DNA of 64,000 nucleotides from an uncultured Bacilli bacterium (GTDB lineage: Bacteria; Bacillota_I; Bacilli_A; RF39; UBA660): assembly GCA_934149465.1 (NCBI GenBank), contig CAKPEZ010000004.1:1-64000 (forward strand), written 5' to 3'. The number at the start of each line of letters is the position of its first letter. The first letter of the stretch is position 1. The notes under the pieces were generated by a model. It was given only the letters and a program-made list of their open reading frames with translations, did not search any database and was not told the DNA's origin. Below are positions 35,760 through 47,923 of this stretch, in pieces. The position numbers were made by a program, and so were the translations under genes.

Positions 35760-36688
35760 TAAAGATCACCTCCAAATTCTATTATAAACAAATCTATAAG
35801 TAAATTTGTATTCATATTTCCCTTTATCCAATTATTATATTCAATTAACAAGCTAACTTTTTTATATAAAGAATCATAATCATTATTAGAACTAATTTCA
35901 TTTAGAACATTAAGATAATCATAAAAAAACAGATTATGATCATTGATATTCTTTGTTCTAAGACAGTCTCTATAAAAATATAAAGATAAAATTAATCCTC
36001 TAATAAACGTATCTCTATCCTTAAAATAATCAAGCCATAATGATTTTTCTTTAGTTATAGTGAATATTTTTTCTTTTTCTAAATACTTAATAAAGTTAAC
36101 TACCTGATCTATTTCATTTTTTTTATCATCAGTAGAAAAATCTAAATCACTAAACAAATTCGTATAATTTTTTATAGTATCATTACTAAAATAATTATTT
36201 TCATTGTTTAAAGTAATTATCTGACATCTTGAAACAATAGTTTTCAGCATTCTATTAACATTATTAGTTAAAAGAAACGCTATTATATTTTCTTCTGGTT
36301 CTTCTAGAAACTTAAGCATACTATTAGCAGACTGTAAGTTAAGCTTGTCCGCTTCATATATTATATATATTTTATATTTTCCTTCAATAACTTTATTATT
36401 AAATTCTCTTTTTAATTCACTTAATTGTTCTTTTTTTATATAAAGGCCATCTGGATATATTTTCTTAATTTCTACATAATTTCCATCATCAATTCTATGA
36501 CAAATAGAACAATGATCTCTTCCCTTATTAGAACATAAAATAATCTTTAAAGATTCATTAATTATTTTATCATAATTAGGGTTATTATTGATACTTATCA
36601 AATAAGCATGCGACAATTTATTCTTATCGACAGCATTTTTTAAAGTATTAAATAAAACATCTTGTCCAAATAGACAATCTTTATCCAT
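35759..36688 (-). CDS. holB: DNA polymerase III delta-prime subunit
   Basis: Clamp-loader subunit. ATG 36688 is preferred over one six codons upstream because GGAAGTGAT precedes it, giving 309 residues. The N-terminal AAA-like domain (FGQDVLFNTLKNAVDKNKLSHAYLI), a degenerate zinc region around CSICHRI and the LKFLEEPEENIIAFLLTNN segment are typical. No Walker A, as expected for delta-prime in some lineages. Coupled to ricT. Confidence 0.93.
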   Translation of the reverse strand: MDKDCLFGQDVLFNTLKNAVDKNKLSHAYLISINNNPNYDKIINESLKIILCSNKGRDHCSICHRIDDGNYVEIKKIYPDGLYIKKEQLSELKREFNNKVIEGKYKIYIIYEADKLNLQSANSMLKFLEEPEENIIAFLLTNNVNRMLKTIVSRCQIITLNNENNYFSNDTIKNYTNLFSDLDFSTDDKKNEIDQVVNFIKYLEKEKIFTITKEKSLWLDYFKDRDTFIRGLILSLYFYRDCLRTKNINDHNLFFYDYLNVLNEISSNNDYDSLYKKVSLLIEYNNWIKGNMNTNLLIDLFIIEFGGDL

Positions 36689-36707
36689 ATAAGCAATCAC
36701 TTCCATT

Positions 36708-36893
36708 TTATATAATCTTCATTAAAAGTACAAGTGCTACCATAGATGGGATTCCTAATATACTAACAATCCCAACAGTATAAATATTAATAGGAAGAGT
36801 AGCATCCAATGAAGTTGCAATTAAATTATAAGCATAAATAAACAAAAAAGAAAATATAATTTTTTTTATAATATTAAAGATTTTTTTTAGCAT
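36708..36893 (-). CDS. bofA: BofA-family pro-sigma-K processing regulator
   Basis: A 61-residue membrane protein with two hydrophobic helices. The motif LPINIYTVGIVSILGIPSMVALVLL matches the conserved NxxTxxxxxxLGIPGxxxLLxL signature of BofA. In B. subtilis BofA holds the SpoIVFB protease inactive until the forespore signals, so this implies a sigma-K checkpoint. The ATG at 36893 is 9 bases after GAGGTG. Located downstream of recR as in B. subtilis (yaaL missing). Confidence 0.88.
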   Translation of the reverse strand: MLKKIFNIIKKIIFSFLFIYAYNLIATSLDATLPINIYTVGIVSILGIPSMVALVLLMKII

Positions 36894-36935
36894 AATAACA
36901 TACACCTCATTACAAAATATGAGATATATTTCTAT

Positions 36936-37532
36936 TTATGATAATTCTTTTCTCTCATCTATAGCAAGTTCTAAAGTCATAGAATCAATATATTCCATAT
37001 CAGTTCCAATAGGAATACCAGAAGCTAATTTAGAGACTTTAATAGAACGATTACTCAAAAGCTTTTTGATATATTGCATAGTAGTCTCACCTTCGATATT
37101 TGGTCTTAATGCTAAAATAACCTCTGAAACGTCATTTTTTTCAATTCTATCAAGTAATTGACCTATCTTAATATCATTAGGTCCAATACCATCTAACGGT
37201 GAAATAAGACCATCTAAAACGTGATATACGCCATTATATGCCCCTATCTTTTCAAAAAGCATAACATCCTTAGCATTTTCTACAACAAAAATAACTTTAT
37301 GATTACGTGAATCATTTTTACAAATAGCACATAAATCTCCATCAGCAAGATTATTACAAACTAGACATCTACCAAGATTATCCCTAGCTGATATTATTGC
37401 ATCTGAAAATTCTGTTAATTTCTCTTTATCAAAATCTATCAAACTAAATGTCATTCTTTCAGCTGTCTTATCACCAATACCAGGAAATTCTTTAAAGCAT
37501 TCAATTAAATCTCTTAAACATTTAGGATACAT
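36936..37532 (-). CDS. recR: Recombination mediator RecR
   Basis: With RecO and RecF it loads RecA on gapped DNA. At 198 residues it has the HhH region FPGIGDKTAERM, a four-Cys zinc finger (CLVCNNLADGDLCAIC), a TOPRIM domain beginning IFVVENAKD, and the C-terminal Walker-B-like ALRPNIEGE segment. The start overlaps the ybaB stop (TAATG). dnaX-ybaB-recR is a conserved trio. Confidence 0.98.
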   Translation of the reverse strand: MYPKCLRDLIECFKEFPGIGDKTAERMTFSLIDFDKEKLTEFSDAIISARDNLGRCLVCNNLADGDLCAICKNDSRNHKVIFVVENAKDVMLFEKIGAYNGVYHVLDGLISPLDGIGPNDIKIGQLLDRIEKNDVSEVILALRPNIEGETTMQYIKKLLSNRSIKVSKLASGIPIGTDMEYIDSMTLELAIDERKELS

Positions 37533-37837
37533 TATAATAACCCAGAAAGTCCCTTACCGTACTTACCTATCTTTGCTTCTTTATCACTATCAACTTTCTT
37601 AACTGCATCATTAAATGCTATCATAATCATATCTTCAAGCATTTCTAAATCATCATTTTTTAATTCTTCTTTATTATTAATAGTAAGCTTAACTATTTCT
37701 TTTTTTCCATTTAAAATAACTTCTACTAAAGAAGATTTTCCTTCATATTGACTCTTTTCTAAATTTTCTTGAGTTTTCTTTAACTCATTTTGCATTTTTT
37801 GAGCCTCTCTAATTATATTTTGCATATTCATATTCAT
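37532..37837 (-). CDS. Nucleoid-associated protein YbaB/EbfC
   Basis: A 101-residue YbaB-family DNA-binding protein that forms tweezers-like dimers. MNMQNIIREAQKMQNELKKTQENL and the PLxxLEDMIMIAFNDA-like C-terminal half are typical. Always found between dnaX and recR in Firmicutes, as here; coupled to recR. Confidence 0.96.
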   Translation of the reverse strand: MNMNMQNIIREAQKMQNELKKTQENLEKSQYEGKSSLVEVILNGKKEIVKLTINNKEELKNDDLEMLEDMIMIAFNDAVKKVDSDKEAKIGKYGKGLSGLL

Positions 37838-37855
37838 ATTTTTTCATTCCTTTCA

Positions 37856-39517
37856 TTATCTATATTCGATCATATCACTACCAAAGGTAGAAATCAAATC
37901 ATCAAGATCATTCTTTTCATTATTGATATTTTCTTGTACTTTTTCTTTTTTTAGGGAATATTTTATTCCATTTTTGATATTTTTAATATATGCTTCCCTC
38001 TCTTTTAACCATTCTTCTTGGGTAAGCGCTACACATTTATATAAAGATCCAAGCACATTATTTAAAAAATTAGTTACATCTTCCATCTCCAAATTTACTC
38101 GATCAACTACTGAAGAATAATTACCAAGTAATATCAAATACTCATCACCAGCAACCAAAACAGAAGTATCTTTTAAAATCCCCGCGATTACTCCATAAGT
38201 CTGATCAAGTAAATAATCATTTATTTTATTCCAATTACTTCTAATAGATTTTAATATTTCCTTATTAGCCGTTGCAAAAGCATTGTTTATCCTAATTTCA
38301 ACTTCATTTTGAGTATTTTTCTTAACATTTTTCTTTTCTTCTTTTACTACATTAAAATTACTTTGGTTATCATTAATAATATTTTTTGCTTTCACTGGTT
38401 CATTACTAGTTTTCTCACTAGTATAGTTTGAATCAGTTTTATTACCAAGCTTATCAGAAATTTTCAAAAAGAAAACCTCTAATATTATTAATGGAAAATT
38501 AGATAACCTAACATTATTAATGATCTCATTTAATTCTTCCAAAAAATCATACAATTCAAAGTCTGAATATAGCTTATTTATTTCATCTATTTTCTCTTTT
38601 TTATCAAGCATCATCTTTTGAACATTAGTATTTCGGCATAAAATTGCATCTTTTATAAAAATAAGTAATTCTTCTGAGAATCTTAGTATATCCTTTCCAT
38701 TTTTATCAAGAATATCTAAAAAGTCTAAGATATTCATAGTATCATGATGTTTTATATCAACCATTAATTTATTCATTTCTATATATGAAACTGTACCATT
38801 TATTTCATGAACATCACAAACAGTAATGGAATCATCTTTATATGCAGTTAATTGATCTAATAAATTAATTGCATCACGCATTCCACCGTCAGACAAACGG
38901 GCAATTTCATAAATTGCATCATCAGAAATCACTATATTTTCTTTAGAAGCAATAAATTTAAGTCGAGAAAACATATCGTCCATACTTAACTTAGTAAACT
39001 GAAATTTTTGACAACGAGACGCTACCGTTATTGGTATTTTATGAAGTTCTGTAGTTGCTAAAATAAAAATTGCATGGGCAGGTGGTTCTTCTAAAGTCTT
39101 TAAAAGGGCATTAAAAGCACCTGTTGTAAGCATATGAACTTCATCTATTATATATATTTTATATTTACTTTTTGTTGGAACAAGACTTACTTTATCACGT
39201 AACTCTCTTATTTCATCCACTCCATTATTAGAAGCTGCATCTATTTCAATAACATCTTCATTTAAAGAAACTCCACGAAGGCAATTTTCGCATTTTCCGC
39301 AAGGTTCTCCATCAACCGGATTCTGACAATTGACCATTCTTGCAATAAGCTTGGCCATTGTTGTTTTACCAGTACCCCTTGGACCTGCAAATAAATATGC
39401 ATGGGAGATCTTATTACTAGCAATTGCATGTTTTAAAACCTTAACAACTTTATCTTGACCAACTACATCCTCAAAACTTGATGGTCTATATTTCCTATAC
39501 AATGCCAAATATGCCAT
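37856..39517 (-). CDS. dnaX: DNA polymerase III gamma/tau subunit
   Basis: Clamp-loader ATPase and replisome organiser. The ATG at 39517 (AGGTGATAAGA upstream) gives MAYLALYRKYRP, the invariant family start, and 553 residues. Walker A GPRGTGKT is at about 45-52; zinc cysteines CQNPVDGEPCGKCENC; Walker B YIIDEVHML; and SRC sensor. The C-terminal tau-like region (about 370-553) is divergent. Confidence 0.98.
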   Translation of the reverse strand: MAYLALYRKYRPSSFEDVVGQDKVVKVLKHAIASNKISHAYLFAGPRGTGKTTMAKLIARMVNCQNPVDGEPCGKCENCLRGVSLNEDVIEIDAASNNGVDEIRELRDKVSLVPTKSKYKIYIIDEVHMLTTGAFNALLKTLEEPPAHAIFILATTELHKIPITVASRCQKFQFTKLSMDDMFSRLKFIASKENIVISDDAIYEIARLSDGGMRDAINLLDQLTAYKDDSITVCDVHEINGTVSYIEMNKLMVDIKHHDTMNILDFLDILDKNGKDILRFSEELLIFIKDAILCRNTNVQKMMLDKKEKIDEINKLYSDFELYDFLEELNEIINNVRLSNFPLIILEVFFLKISDKLGNKTDSNYTSEKTSNEPVKAKNIINDNQSNFNVVKEEKKNVKKNTQNEVEIRINNAFATANKEILKSIRSNWNKINDYLLDQTYGVIAGILKDTSVLVAGDEYLILLGNYSSVVDRVNLEMEDVTNFLNNVLGSLYKCVALTQEEWLKEREAYIKNIKNGIKYSLKKEKVQENINNEKNDLDDLISTFGSDMIEYR

Positions 39518-39543
39518 TCTTATCACCTGTCTTCGTCTTCTTA

Positions 39544-39978
39544 TTATAACATAACATCTTTACTTTTTTCACGTTTTTTAGCAAAAAAATCTTGCAAAAT
39601 TTTCAAGCATTCTGTATTAATATTTGAATATTCTGAAATATCAGTTTTTTCGAACAAATGTTCGTTGTATTTGCTTTTTATTGCATAGATCACTTTTTTT
39701 ATTCGAGCTTCTGCGATCGCTCCCTTACACATAGCACATGGTTCCAAAGTAACATACATAACACAATCATCTAATCTCCAGCTTTTTAGTTTTGAACAGG
39801 CCTTTTTTATAGCGATCATTTCTGCGTGTTTCAAAGCGTTTTGAGTTTTTTCTTTTTGATTATAACCTCTTCCTACAATTTTATCTTTATAGACAATCAC
39901 TGCGCCTATTGGTACTTCATTCAATAAATAAGCTTTCTCAGATTCCTTTAAAGCCAATTTCATATATTTTTCTTCCAT
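39544..39978 (-). CDS. tadA: tRNA-specific adenosine deaminase
   Basis: Converts A34 to inosine in tRNA-Arg(ACG). At 144 residues it shows the zinc/catalytic motif HAEM (His51, Glu53) and PCAMC (Cys81, Cys84). It lies 26 bases upstream of dnaX, like yaaJ in B. subtilis, although the SRP RNA gene is before tadA here rather than between tadA and dnaX. Confidence 0.97.
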   Translation of the reverse strand: MEEKYMKLALKESEKAYLLNEVPIGAVIVYKDKIVGRGYNQKEKTQNALKHAEMIAIKKACSKLKSWRLDDCVMYVTLEPCAMCKGAIAEARIKKVIYAIKSKYNEHLFEKTDISEYSNINTECLKILQDFFAKKREKSKDVML

Positions 39979-40016
39979 ATATTAATAACCCTCTCTTTTT
40001 TATTTTTTTTGATCTA

Positions 40017-40032
40017 TGTTTCACGTGGAACT
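40017..40032. promoter_or_regulatory. parS site 1 (one mismatch)
   Basis: TGTTTCACGTGGAACT, read in reverse AGTTCCACGTGAAACA: 15 of 16 to the Firmicute parS consensus TGTTNCACGTGAAACA. Confidence 0.85.
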
Positions 40033-40091
40033 TAATAGTTTTGTATACATCACTTTGTATTAGTTTGAAGATCTTTGAATTTATTCTGTTA

Positions 40092-40107
40092 TGTTCCACG
40101 TGAAACA
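40092..40107. promoter_or_regulatory. parS site 2
   Basis: TGTTCCACGTGAAACA, exact match to the ParB-binding parS consensus; between tadA and ffs. Confidence 0.95.
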
Positions 40108-40131
40108 TATTATAATTTCAACTATAAAAAA

Positions 40132-40204
40132 GGCGCACACAATAGGTGGCTATTAAAGCTGCTGTCTTCCGACTCTGACTTGGTTCTAGCACTATTGTTG
40201 CGCC
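40132..40204 (-). ncRNA. ffs: Signal recognition particle RNA (small bacterial 4.5S type)
   Basis: The minus strand reads GGCGCAACAATAG...CTATTGTGTGCGCC as terminal pairing, with the apex GTCAGAGTCGGAAGACAGCAGC: a GGAA tetraloop closed by GTC/GAC and the conserved asymmetric loop bound by the Ffh M domain. No Alu domain, so this is the short form, unlike the roughly 270-nt B. subtilis scRNA. The terminal stem is followed by a T-rich run and probably doubles as terminator. A good promoter precedes it. Confidence 0.95.
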
Positions 40205-40210
40205 GATATA

Positions 40211-40239
40211 ATTATATAATACTTTCTTTTTTTTAGCAA
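40211..40239 (-). promoter_or_regulatory. Promoter of ffs
   Basis: TTGCTA-17-TATAAT on the minus strand; transcription would start about 7 bases later, at the first G of the SRP RNA. Confidence 0.8.
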
Positions 40240-40320
40240 CTATTATTAATTAAACAACTATGTTTTAAGAAAAACATAAAACAAATTTAGTAAAAATAAT
40301 AAAATAAAGCAGATCTTTTA

Positions 40321-40336
40321 TGTTTCACGTGGAACA
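40321..40336. promoter_or_regulatory. parS site 3
   Basis: TGTTTCACGTGGAACA, exact match to parS when read on the minus strand. Confidence 0.95.
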
Positions 40337-40393
40337 TTATTTTTTTTTATTGCAGTTCCATTATTTATCTATAGTTCAAAGGATCGATCATTA

Positions 40394-40409
40394 TGTTCCA
40401 CGTGAAACA
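40394..40409. promoter_or_regulatory. parS site 4
   Basis: TGTTCCACGTGAAACA, exact parS match, directly beside the gyrA terminator. The 39979-40434 gap holds parS 1-4, ffs and its promoter; I see no other gene in it. Confidence 0.95.
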
Positions 40410-40410
40410 T

Positions 40411-40441
40411 AAAAAAAGAATAGTACTTTTTTCACTATTCT
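40411..40441 (-). terminator. Terminator of gyrBA
   Basis: Stem AGAATAGT (40417-40424)/ACTATTCT (40434-40441), including the gyrA stop, followed by a minus-strand T run. Confidence 0.8.
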
Positions 40442-42891
40442 TCATTTATAGTATCAGTTACTGCATCTAAATCTTCTGTATAATTTCGTTCAACAATGGA
40501 AGTTGATGCTATTTTATTATTATCTTTTAATTGAATTAAACGAACACCCTGAGTAACACGATTCATCGTAGAAATCTTATCGACATTAAGACGAATAACA
40601 AGACCACCAGTAGTAATAATAATAATATCTTCTGAGTTATCGACAGTTTTGAAAGAAACTATTGAGCCGTTTTTTTCAGTAACACTTAATGTTTTAACTC
40701 CTTTACCTCCACGATTTGTAATACGATACTCACTAATAGGAGTCTTTTTGCCATAACCATTATCAGTAATTACTAATACATCTTGAAGATCACTAGCAAT
40801 TTCCATACCAACAAGAATACCGTCACCTAAATTAATACCACGTACTCCAGCAGCAGAACGTCCCATAACCCGAATCGTTGATTCATTAAAACGAACCATT
40901 CTACCATTAGAAGAAGCCATCAAGATATCGCTAGAACCTTCTGTTTTTCTTACAGAAATAAGTTCATCATTATCTTTTAAAGTAATTGCAATCTTTCCAT
41001 TATTACGAATATTTTCAAATTCTTCAATAGAAGTTCTCTTAATCAAGCCTTGTTTTGTTGCAAAAACAAGATATCGACAGGCATCATCATTGCTTACCTT
41101 TAACATAGCAGTAACAGATTCACCTTTATCTAAACTCAACAAATTAATAATAGGCAATCCCTTAGACTGACGACTATATTCAGGAATTTCATAACCTTTT
41201 ACACGATATACCTTACCTTTGTTAGTAAAGAATAACAAGTAATTATGAGTAGTTAAATTGATCATTTGTTCGACAAAATCTTCTTCATTAGTAGCCATTC
41301 CTTTAATTCCAACGCCCCCACGATTTTGTGCCTTATAAGTATCGACAGGCAAGCGTTTGATATAACCTTTATTTGTTAAAGTAATAACAATATTATCTTC
41401 AGGAATTAAAGATTCATCTTCAATATATTCGATAGCAGTCATATCAATATGAGTACGACGCACATCACCATATCTTTGCTTAATATCTAATAATTCTTGT
41501 TTAATTATAGCAAGAACTTTATCATCACTAGCCAAAATTGACTTATATTCAGCAATTGCTGCTAATAATTCAGCTAATTCATTCTCTATCTTACTACGCT
41601 CTAGCCCAGTTAAACGACGTAACTTCATTTCAAGAATAGCATCAGTTTGGACATCACTTAAACCAAAAGTTGACATTAATTTTTCTTTAGCTTCATCATC
41701 GCTTTGAGCTTCTTTAATAATCTTAATAACTGCATCAATATTATCAAGAGCAATCTTTAAACCTTCTAAAATATGAACTCTTTTCTCGGCTTTGTCTAAG
41801 TCATACTTAGTACGACGAATGATAATTTCTTTTTGATAATCGATATATTTAGAAATTATCTCTTTCAAATTAAGAGTTCTTGGTTGATTATGATCTAACA
41901 TCAAGAAAATAATACCATAAGTCGTTTGAAGTTGAGTATGTTTATATAAATTATTTAAAACTACATTAGCATTAGCTTCTTTCTTTAAAGTTATTACTAT
42001 TTTAATACCATTTTCAAGATTTGTTTCTTCATGATAATCAGCTATTCCTTCTAATACTTTATCACGAACCAATTCAGCAATTCTAGTTTTTAACTCATGT
42101 GTATTAACACCATAAGGAATTTCAGTAATTACTATTAAATGCCTATCACGATGTTCTTGAACTTCAGCCTTACATCTAATAGTAATAGTTCCACGACCTG
42201 TTTCATAAGCTTTTTTAATACCACTATTACCTAAAATAATAGCTCCAGTTGGAAAATCTGGCCCCTTTATATAATTCATTAATTCAGGAATTGTAATATC
42301 AAAATTATCAATATATGCAACGCAACCATCAATTACTTCCGATAAATTATGTGGAGGAATATTAGTAGCCATACCTACTGCTATTCCCATAGTACCATTT
42401 ACTAAAATGTTAGGAAATCTACTTGGCAAAACAGTTGGTTCTTTTTCTAGCTCATCAAAATTAGGAGTAAAATCAACAGTATCTTTATTAATATCTCTCA
42501 ATAATTCCAAAGAAATTTTTGATAAACGAGACTCGGTATAACGCATTGCAGCAGCACCGTCACCATCCATATTACCAAAATTACCATGACCATCTACTAA
42601 CATATAACGATAACTAAAATCCTGTGCCATACGAACCATAGCTTCATAAATTGAAGAATCACCATGAGGGTGATATTTTCCCATAACATCTCCGACTATT
42701 CTAGCACATTTACGATGTGGTTTATCCGGAGTATAACCAGATTCATACATAGAATATAAAATACGGCGATGTACTGGTTTTAAACCATCACGCAAATCAG
42801 GAAGTGCTCTAGAAACGATAACACTCATTGAATATTCAGTAAACGATTTTTTTACTTCTTCTACTATATTGCATTTTTCTAATCTATCCAT
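40435..42891 (-). CDS. gyrA: DNA gyrase subunit A
   Basis: Breakage-reunion subunit of gyrase. The ATG at 42891 after AGGAGGTG gives 818 residues. The catalytic Tyr is in [12 protein letters not shown]; the quinolone region reads [20 protein letters not shown], with Ser and Glu at the two usual resistance positions, i.e. the sensitive type. A C-terminal beta-pinwheel with six GyrA repeats follows, including [10 protein letters not shown] as the GyrA box (canonical QRRGGKG). Directly follows gyrB. Confidence 0.98.
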   Translation of the reverse strand: MDRLEKCNIVEEVKKSFTEYSMSVIVSRALPDLRDGLKPVHRRILYSMYESGYTPDKPHRKCARIVGDVMGKYHPHGDSSIYEAMVRMAQDFSYRYMLVDGHGNFGNMDGDGAAAMRYTESRLSKISLELLRDINKDTVDFTPNFDELEKEPTVLPSRFPNILVNGTMGIAVGMATNIPPHNLSEVIDGCVAYIDNFDITIPELMNYIKGPDFPTGAIILGNSGIKKAYETGRGTITIRCKAEVQEHRDRHLIVITEIPYGVNTHELKTRIAELVRDKVLEGIADYHEETNLENGIKIVITLKKEANANVVLNNLYKHTQLQTTYGIIFLMLDHNQPRTLNLKEIISKYIDYQKEIIIRRTKYDLDKAEKRVHILEGLKIALDNIDAVIKIIKEAQSDDEAKEKLMSTFGLSDVQTDAILEMKLRRLTGLERSKIENELAELLAAIAEYKSILASDDKVLAIIKQELLDIKQRYGDVRRTHIDMTAIEYIEDESLIPEDNIVITLTNKGYIKRLPVDTYKAQNRGGVGIKGMATNEEDFVEQMINLTTHNYLLFFTNKGKVYRVKGYEIPEYSRQSKGLPIINLLSLDKGESVTAMLKVSNDDACRYLVFATKQGLIKRTSIEEFENIRNNGKIAITLKDNDELISVRKTEGSSDILMASSNGRMVRFNESTIRVMGRSAAGVRGINLGDGILVGMEIASDLQDVLVITDNGYGKKTPISEYRITNRGGKGVKTLSVTEKNGSIVSFKTVDNSEDIIIITTGGLVIRLNVDKISTMNRVTQGVRLIQLKDNNKIASTSIVERNYTEDLDAVTDTINEE

Positions 42892-42904
42892 AAATACACA
42901 CCTC

Positions 42905-45940
<3,036 letters not shown>

Positions 45941-45944
<4 letters not shown>

Positions 45945-45967
45945 TTTAACAACCAAAATTTAGTCAT
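45941..45967 (-). CDS. Leader peptide ORF coupled to recF (MTKFWLLN)
   Basis: An 8-codon frame, ATG at 45967 four bases after AAGGTGGAAAT-type site, ending in TGA at 45943-45941. The stop shares TTGA with the recF TTG start (one-frame shift), so a terminating ribosome could restart on recF. Whether the peptide itself matters is unknown. The S4-domain gene yaaA that normally precedes recF is missing here. Confidence 0.45.
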
Positions 45968-46035
45968 ATTTCCACCTTACCATATCACAAGTACTCCTCT
46001 ATACATACTAAAATTATAGCATATAAATAGCAAAA

Positions 46036-46075
46036 ATAAAAGAAAAAAGAAGATCTTTTACGCTAAAAGTTTCTT
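46036..46075 (-). terminator. Terminator of the comK-like gene
   Basis: Imperfect hairpin around CTTTTAGCGTAAAAG with outer GAA/TTC pairing and a TTTTTTC tail on the minus strand; overlaps the comK stop. Confidence 0.55.
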
Positions 46076-46513
46076 TTTTCTTTCCATTATTGCCATATGC
46101 AATTTTAAAGCTCTAGTCATTTGATTATCAAATATATTGGCAGATATTGGAATCTCAAGAGAAGTCCCATCATTAAAGAAAATAAGGGTTTTTCCATCTA
46201 AATCTATATATTTTATAACATTATTGTAGCTAATCCAACAACAAGTCAATAATCTAGGTGAAGAAGTAGGAAAAAATATTATTTCATTAAGTTCTTCAAT
46301 AATAATTGGTACTTTGGAATTTATATTAATCATTGATTTAGTACCATCAACTCTACCATCATAACTACTACCAAAAAAATTGCAAGAATCTTTAATTATT
46401 TTAATACTATTTTTAAAGACATAAAAATTTTTGTTTTTTTCATAGACTTTTGTCTTTTCGGCATTTATTGGTATTATTGCAATAGTATTTTTATTTATTT
46501 CGTAATTATTCAA
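46058..46513 (-). CDS. comK: ComK-family competence transcription factor
   Basis: ComK activates DNA-uptake genes and its own promoter in Bacilli. Family hallmarks in this 151-residue protein: NNYEINKNTIAIIPI at the N-terminus, SCNFFGSSYDGRVDGTKSMI, KVPIIIEELNEIIFFPTSSPRLLTCCWI in the middle, and a basic C-terminus. It is shorter than B. subtilis ComK (192), mainly at the C-terminus. TTG start 8 bases from AGGAGG. It lies between dnaN and recF, where the S4-domain gene yaaA is usually found. Regulatory state and functional competence are not shown by the sequence. Confidence 0.88.
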   Translation of the reverse strand: MNNYEINKNTIAIIPINAEKTKVYEKNKNFYVFKNSIKIIKDSCNFFGSSYDGRVDGTKSMININSKVPIIIEELNEIIFFPTSSPRLLTCCWISYNNVIKYIDLDGKTLIFFNDGTSLEIPISANIFDNQMTRALKLHMAIMERKKKLLA

Positions 46514-46595
46514 AACCAAAACCTCCTTTCTTTGAGTAGATATTAAAGCAAAAAGAAATGTCGAAATTTGTCAAATTATGTCGAAAAAGATAAAA

Positions 46596-46630
46596 ATTAA
46601 AAAATCTCATCCAAATAAAGATGAGATTTT
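46596..46630 (-). terminator. Terminator of dnaA-dnaN
   Basis: Eleven-bp stem AAAATCTCATC (46601-46611)/GATGAGATTTT (46620-46630) and a minus-strand T run. Confidence 0.85.
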
Positions 46631-46636
46631 TAATAA

Positions 46637-47752
46637 TTAGTAAGTTTTTATTGGTAGAATTAATTGTATCAATGATGAATCTTCACTAGAATTAATAATA
46701 ATTGGACTGCTATCATTAATCATATTAATAGTTACTTTTTTAGTAGTAAAACTCTTTAAAGCATCTAACATATACTTAGAACTAAATGAAATAGCGATTT
46801 CATCAGCACATTCTATTGCTTCTTTTTCTTCTACTTTACCTATTTCTGGGGAATTAGAAGATATAACAAGCATTCTATCTTTTATTGTAAGTTTAACAAT
46901 ATTTTTATCTCTATCACTAGTAAGTAATGACGCTCTATCGATCATGTTATATAAATTACTTAAATCTAATTCACAAGAAATTTTAAAAGTTGTCGGAATT
47001 ATATTAGATGTAGCAGGATAAGTTCCATTTAATAAGCGAGATTGAAATAAGATATTTTTATATTTAAATAAAACTTTATTATTAAAAATATGCATTTCAA
47101 TATTTTCTTTATCATCTAGTAATACTTTAGATAATTCCATTAAGTTTCTAGCTGGAATTACAATATTAATATCGTTATCAACAGTTGTGTCGATATCTAT
47201 ATTTTTCTTAGCTAGTCTATACGAATCAGTTGCAATTACTTCTAATAAAGTACTATTTATTTTAAAATTAATACCTGTTAATAATGGTCTTGCTTCATTA
47301 GTACTAGTAGCAAAAAATGTTTGATTAACTAAGTTTTTAACAGTTTGTGTATTCAAAACTATTGGCTCTTTTTGAAGTTCTAAATATAAATTAGGAAATT
47401 CTTCGGGATCAATACCATTTAAATTAAATTCAGAATTTTCATTTTTTATTACCATCTTATATCCATCATTTACTTCTATACTAATATTACCATTAGGAAG
47501 TTTTCTAATGATTTCTACAATATATTTACCATTAATTACAATGCTACCAAGTTCTTCTATTGACTCAATATCACTTTGTGGTATAAATGTTTGAATAGAT
47601 AAGTCAGTATCACTAGCACTTAAATATAAACCATCTTCCTTTAAGTCAAATTTTATACCTACTAATATAGGAATTAAATTTTTACTAGAAATAGCTTTTG
47701 AAGTATTAGTCAAATTTTCTAGTAGTTTTTCTTTTTTAATAATTAATTTCAT
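46637..47752 (-). CDS. dnaN: DNA polymerase III beta sliding clamp
   Basis: Ring-shaped processivity clamp. 371 residues in three similar domains, with the family segments NARPLLTGINF, ATDSYRLAKK and a C-terminal IQLILPIKTY. ATG after AAGGAATAAC. It follows dnaA, separated by an origin segment with DnaA boxes, and is closed by a strong terminator. Confidence 0.98.
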   Translation of the reverse strand: MKLIIKKEKLLENLTNTSKAISSKNLIPILVGIKFDLKEDGLYLSASDTDLSIQTFIPQSDIESIEELGSIVINGKYIVEIIRKLPNGNISIEVNDGYKMVIKNENSEFNLNGIDPEEFPNLYLELQKEPIVLNTQTVKNLVNQTFFATSTNEARPLLTGINFKINSTLLEVIATDSYRLAKKNIDIDTTVDNDINIVIPARNLMELSKVLLDDKENIEMHIFNNKVLFKYKNILFQSRLLNGTYPATSNIIPTTFKISCELDLSNLYNMIDRASLLTSDRDKNIVKLTIKDRMLVISSNSPEIGKVEEKEAIECADEIAISFSSKYMLDALKSFTTKKVTINMINDSSPIIINSSEDSSLIQLILPIKTY

Positions 47753-47799
47753 GTTATTCCTTCTTTCTTATTTTTTTATTTATATATATATTAATTATT

Positions 47800-47923
47800 A
47801 TTATACTGTCGATAAGTGTCGATAACTCAGTAAATCCTTTATTTTTCAAGGGTTATTTTACACATTAGCCTGTTCATAACTCTGTTCATAAGTGTCTAGT
47901 TATCGACAGGGGCCTGTCTATAA
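47800..47923. other. Origin segment 1 (dnaA-dnaN gap): DnaA-box cluster
   Basis: Six DnaA-box-like 9-mers: TGTCGATAA at 47807 and 47817, TGTTCATAA at 47871 and 47883, TTATCGACA at 47900 and TGTCTATAA at 47915. An AT-rich stretch lies at 47770-47805. Together with the cluster on the other side of dnaA this forms a bipartite origin as in B. subtilis. Confidence 0.85.

Noticed and set aside
46555..46590. Direct repeats of TGTCGAAA upstream of comK as a defined operator
   Set aside because: Repeats are short and partly overlap a weak TTGACA; no AAAA-N5-TTTT ComK box or well-spaced -10 could be assigned, so no site is claimed.
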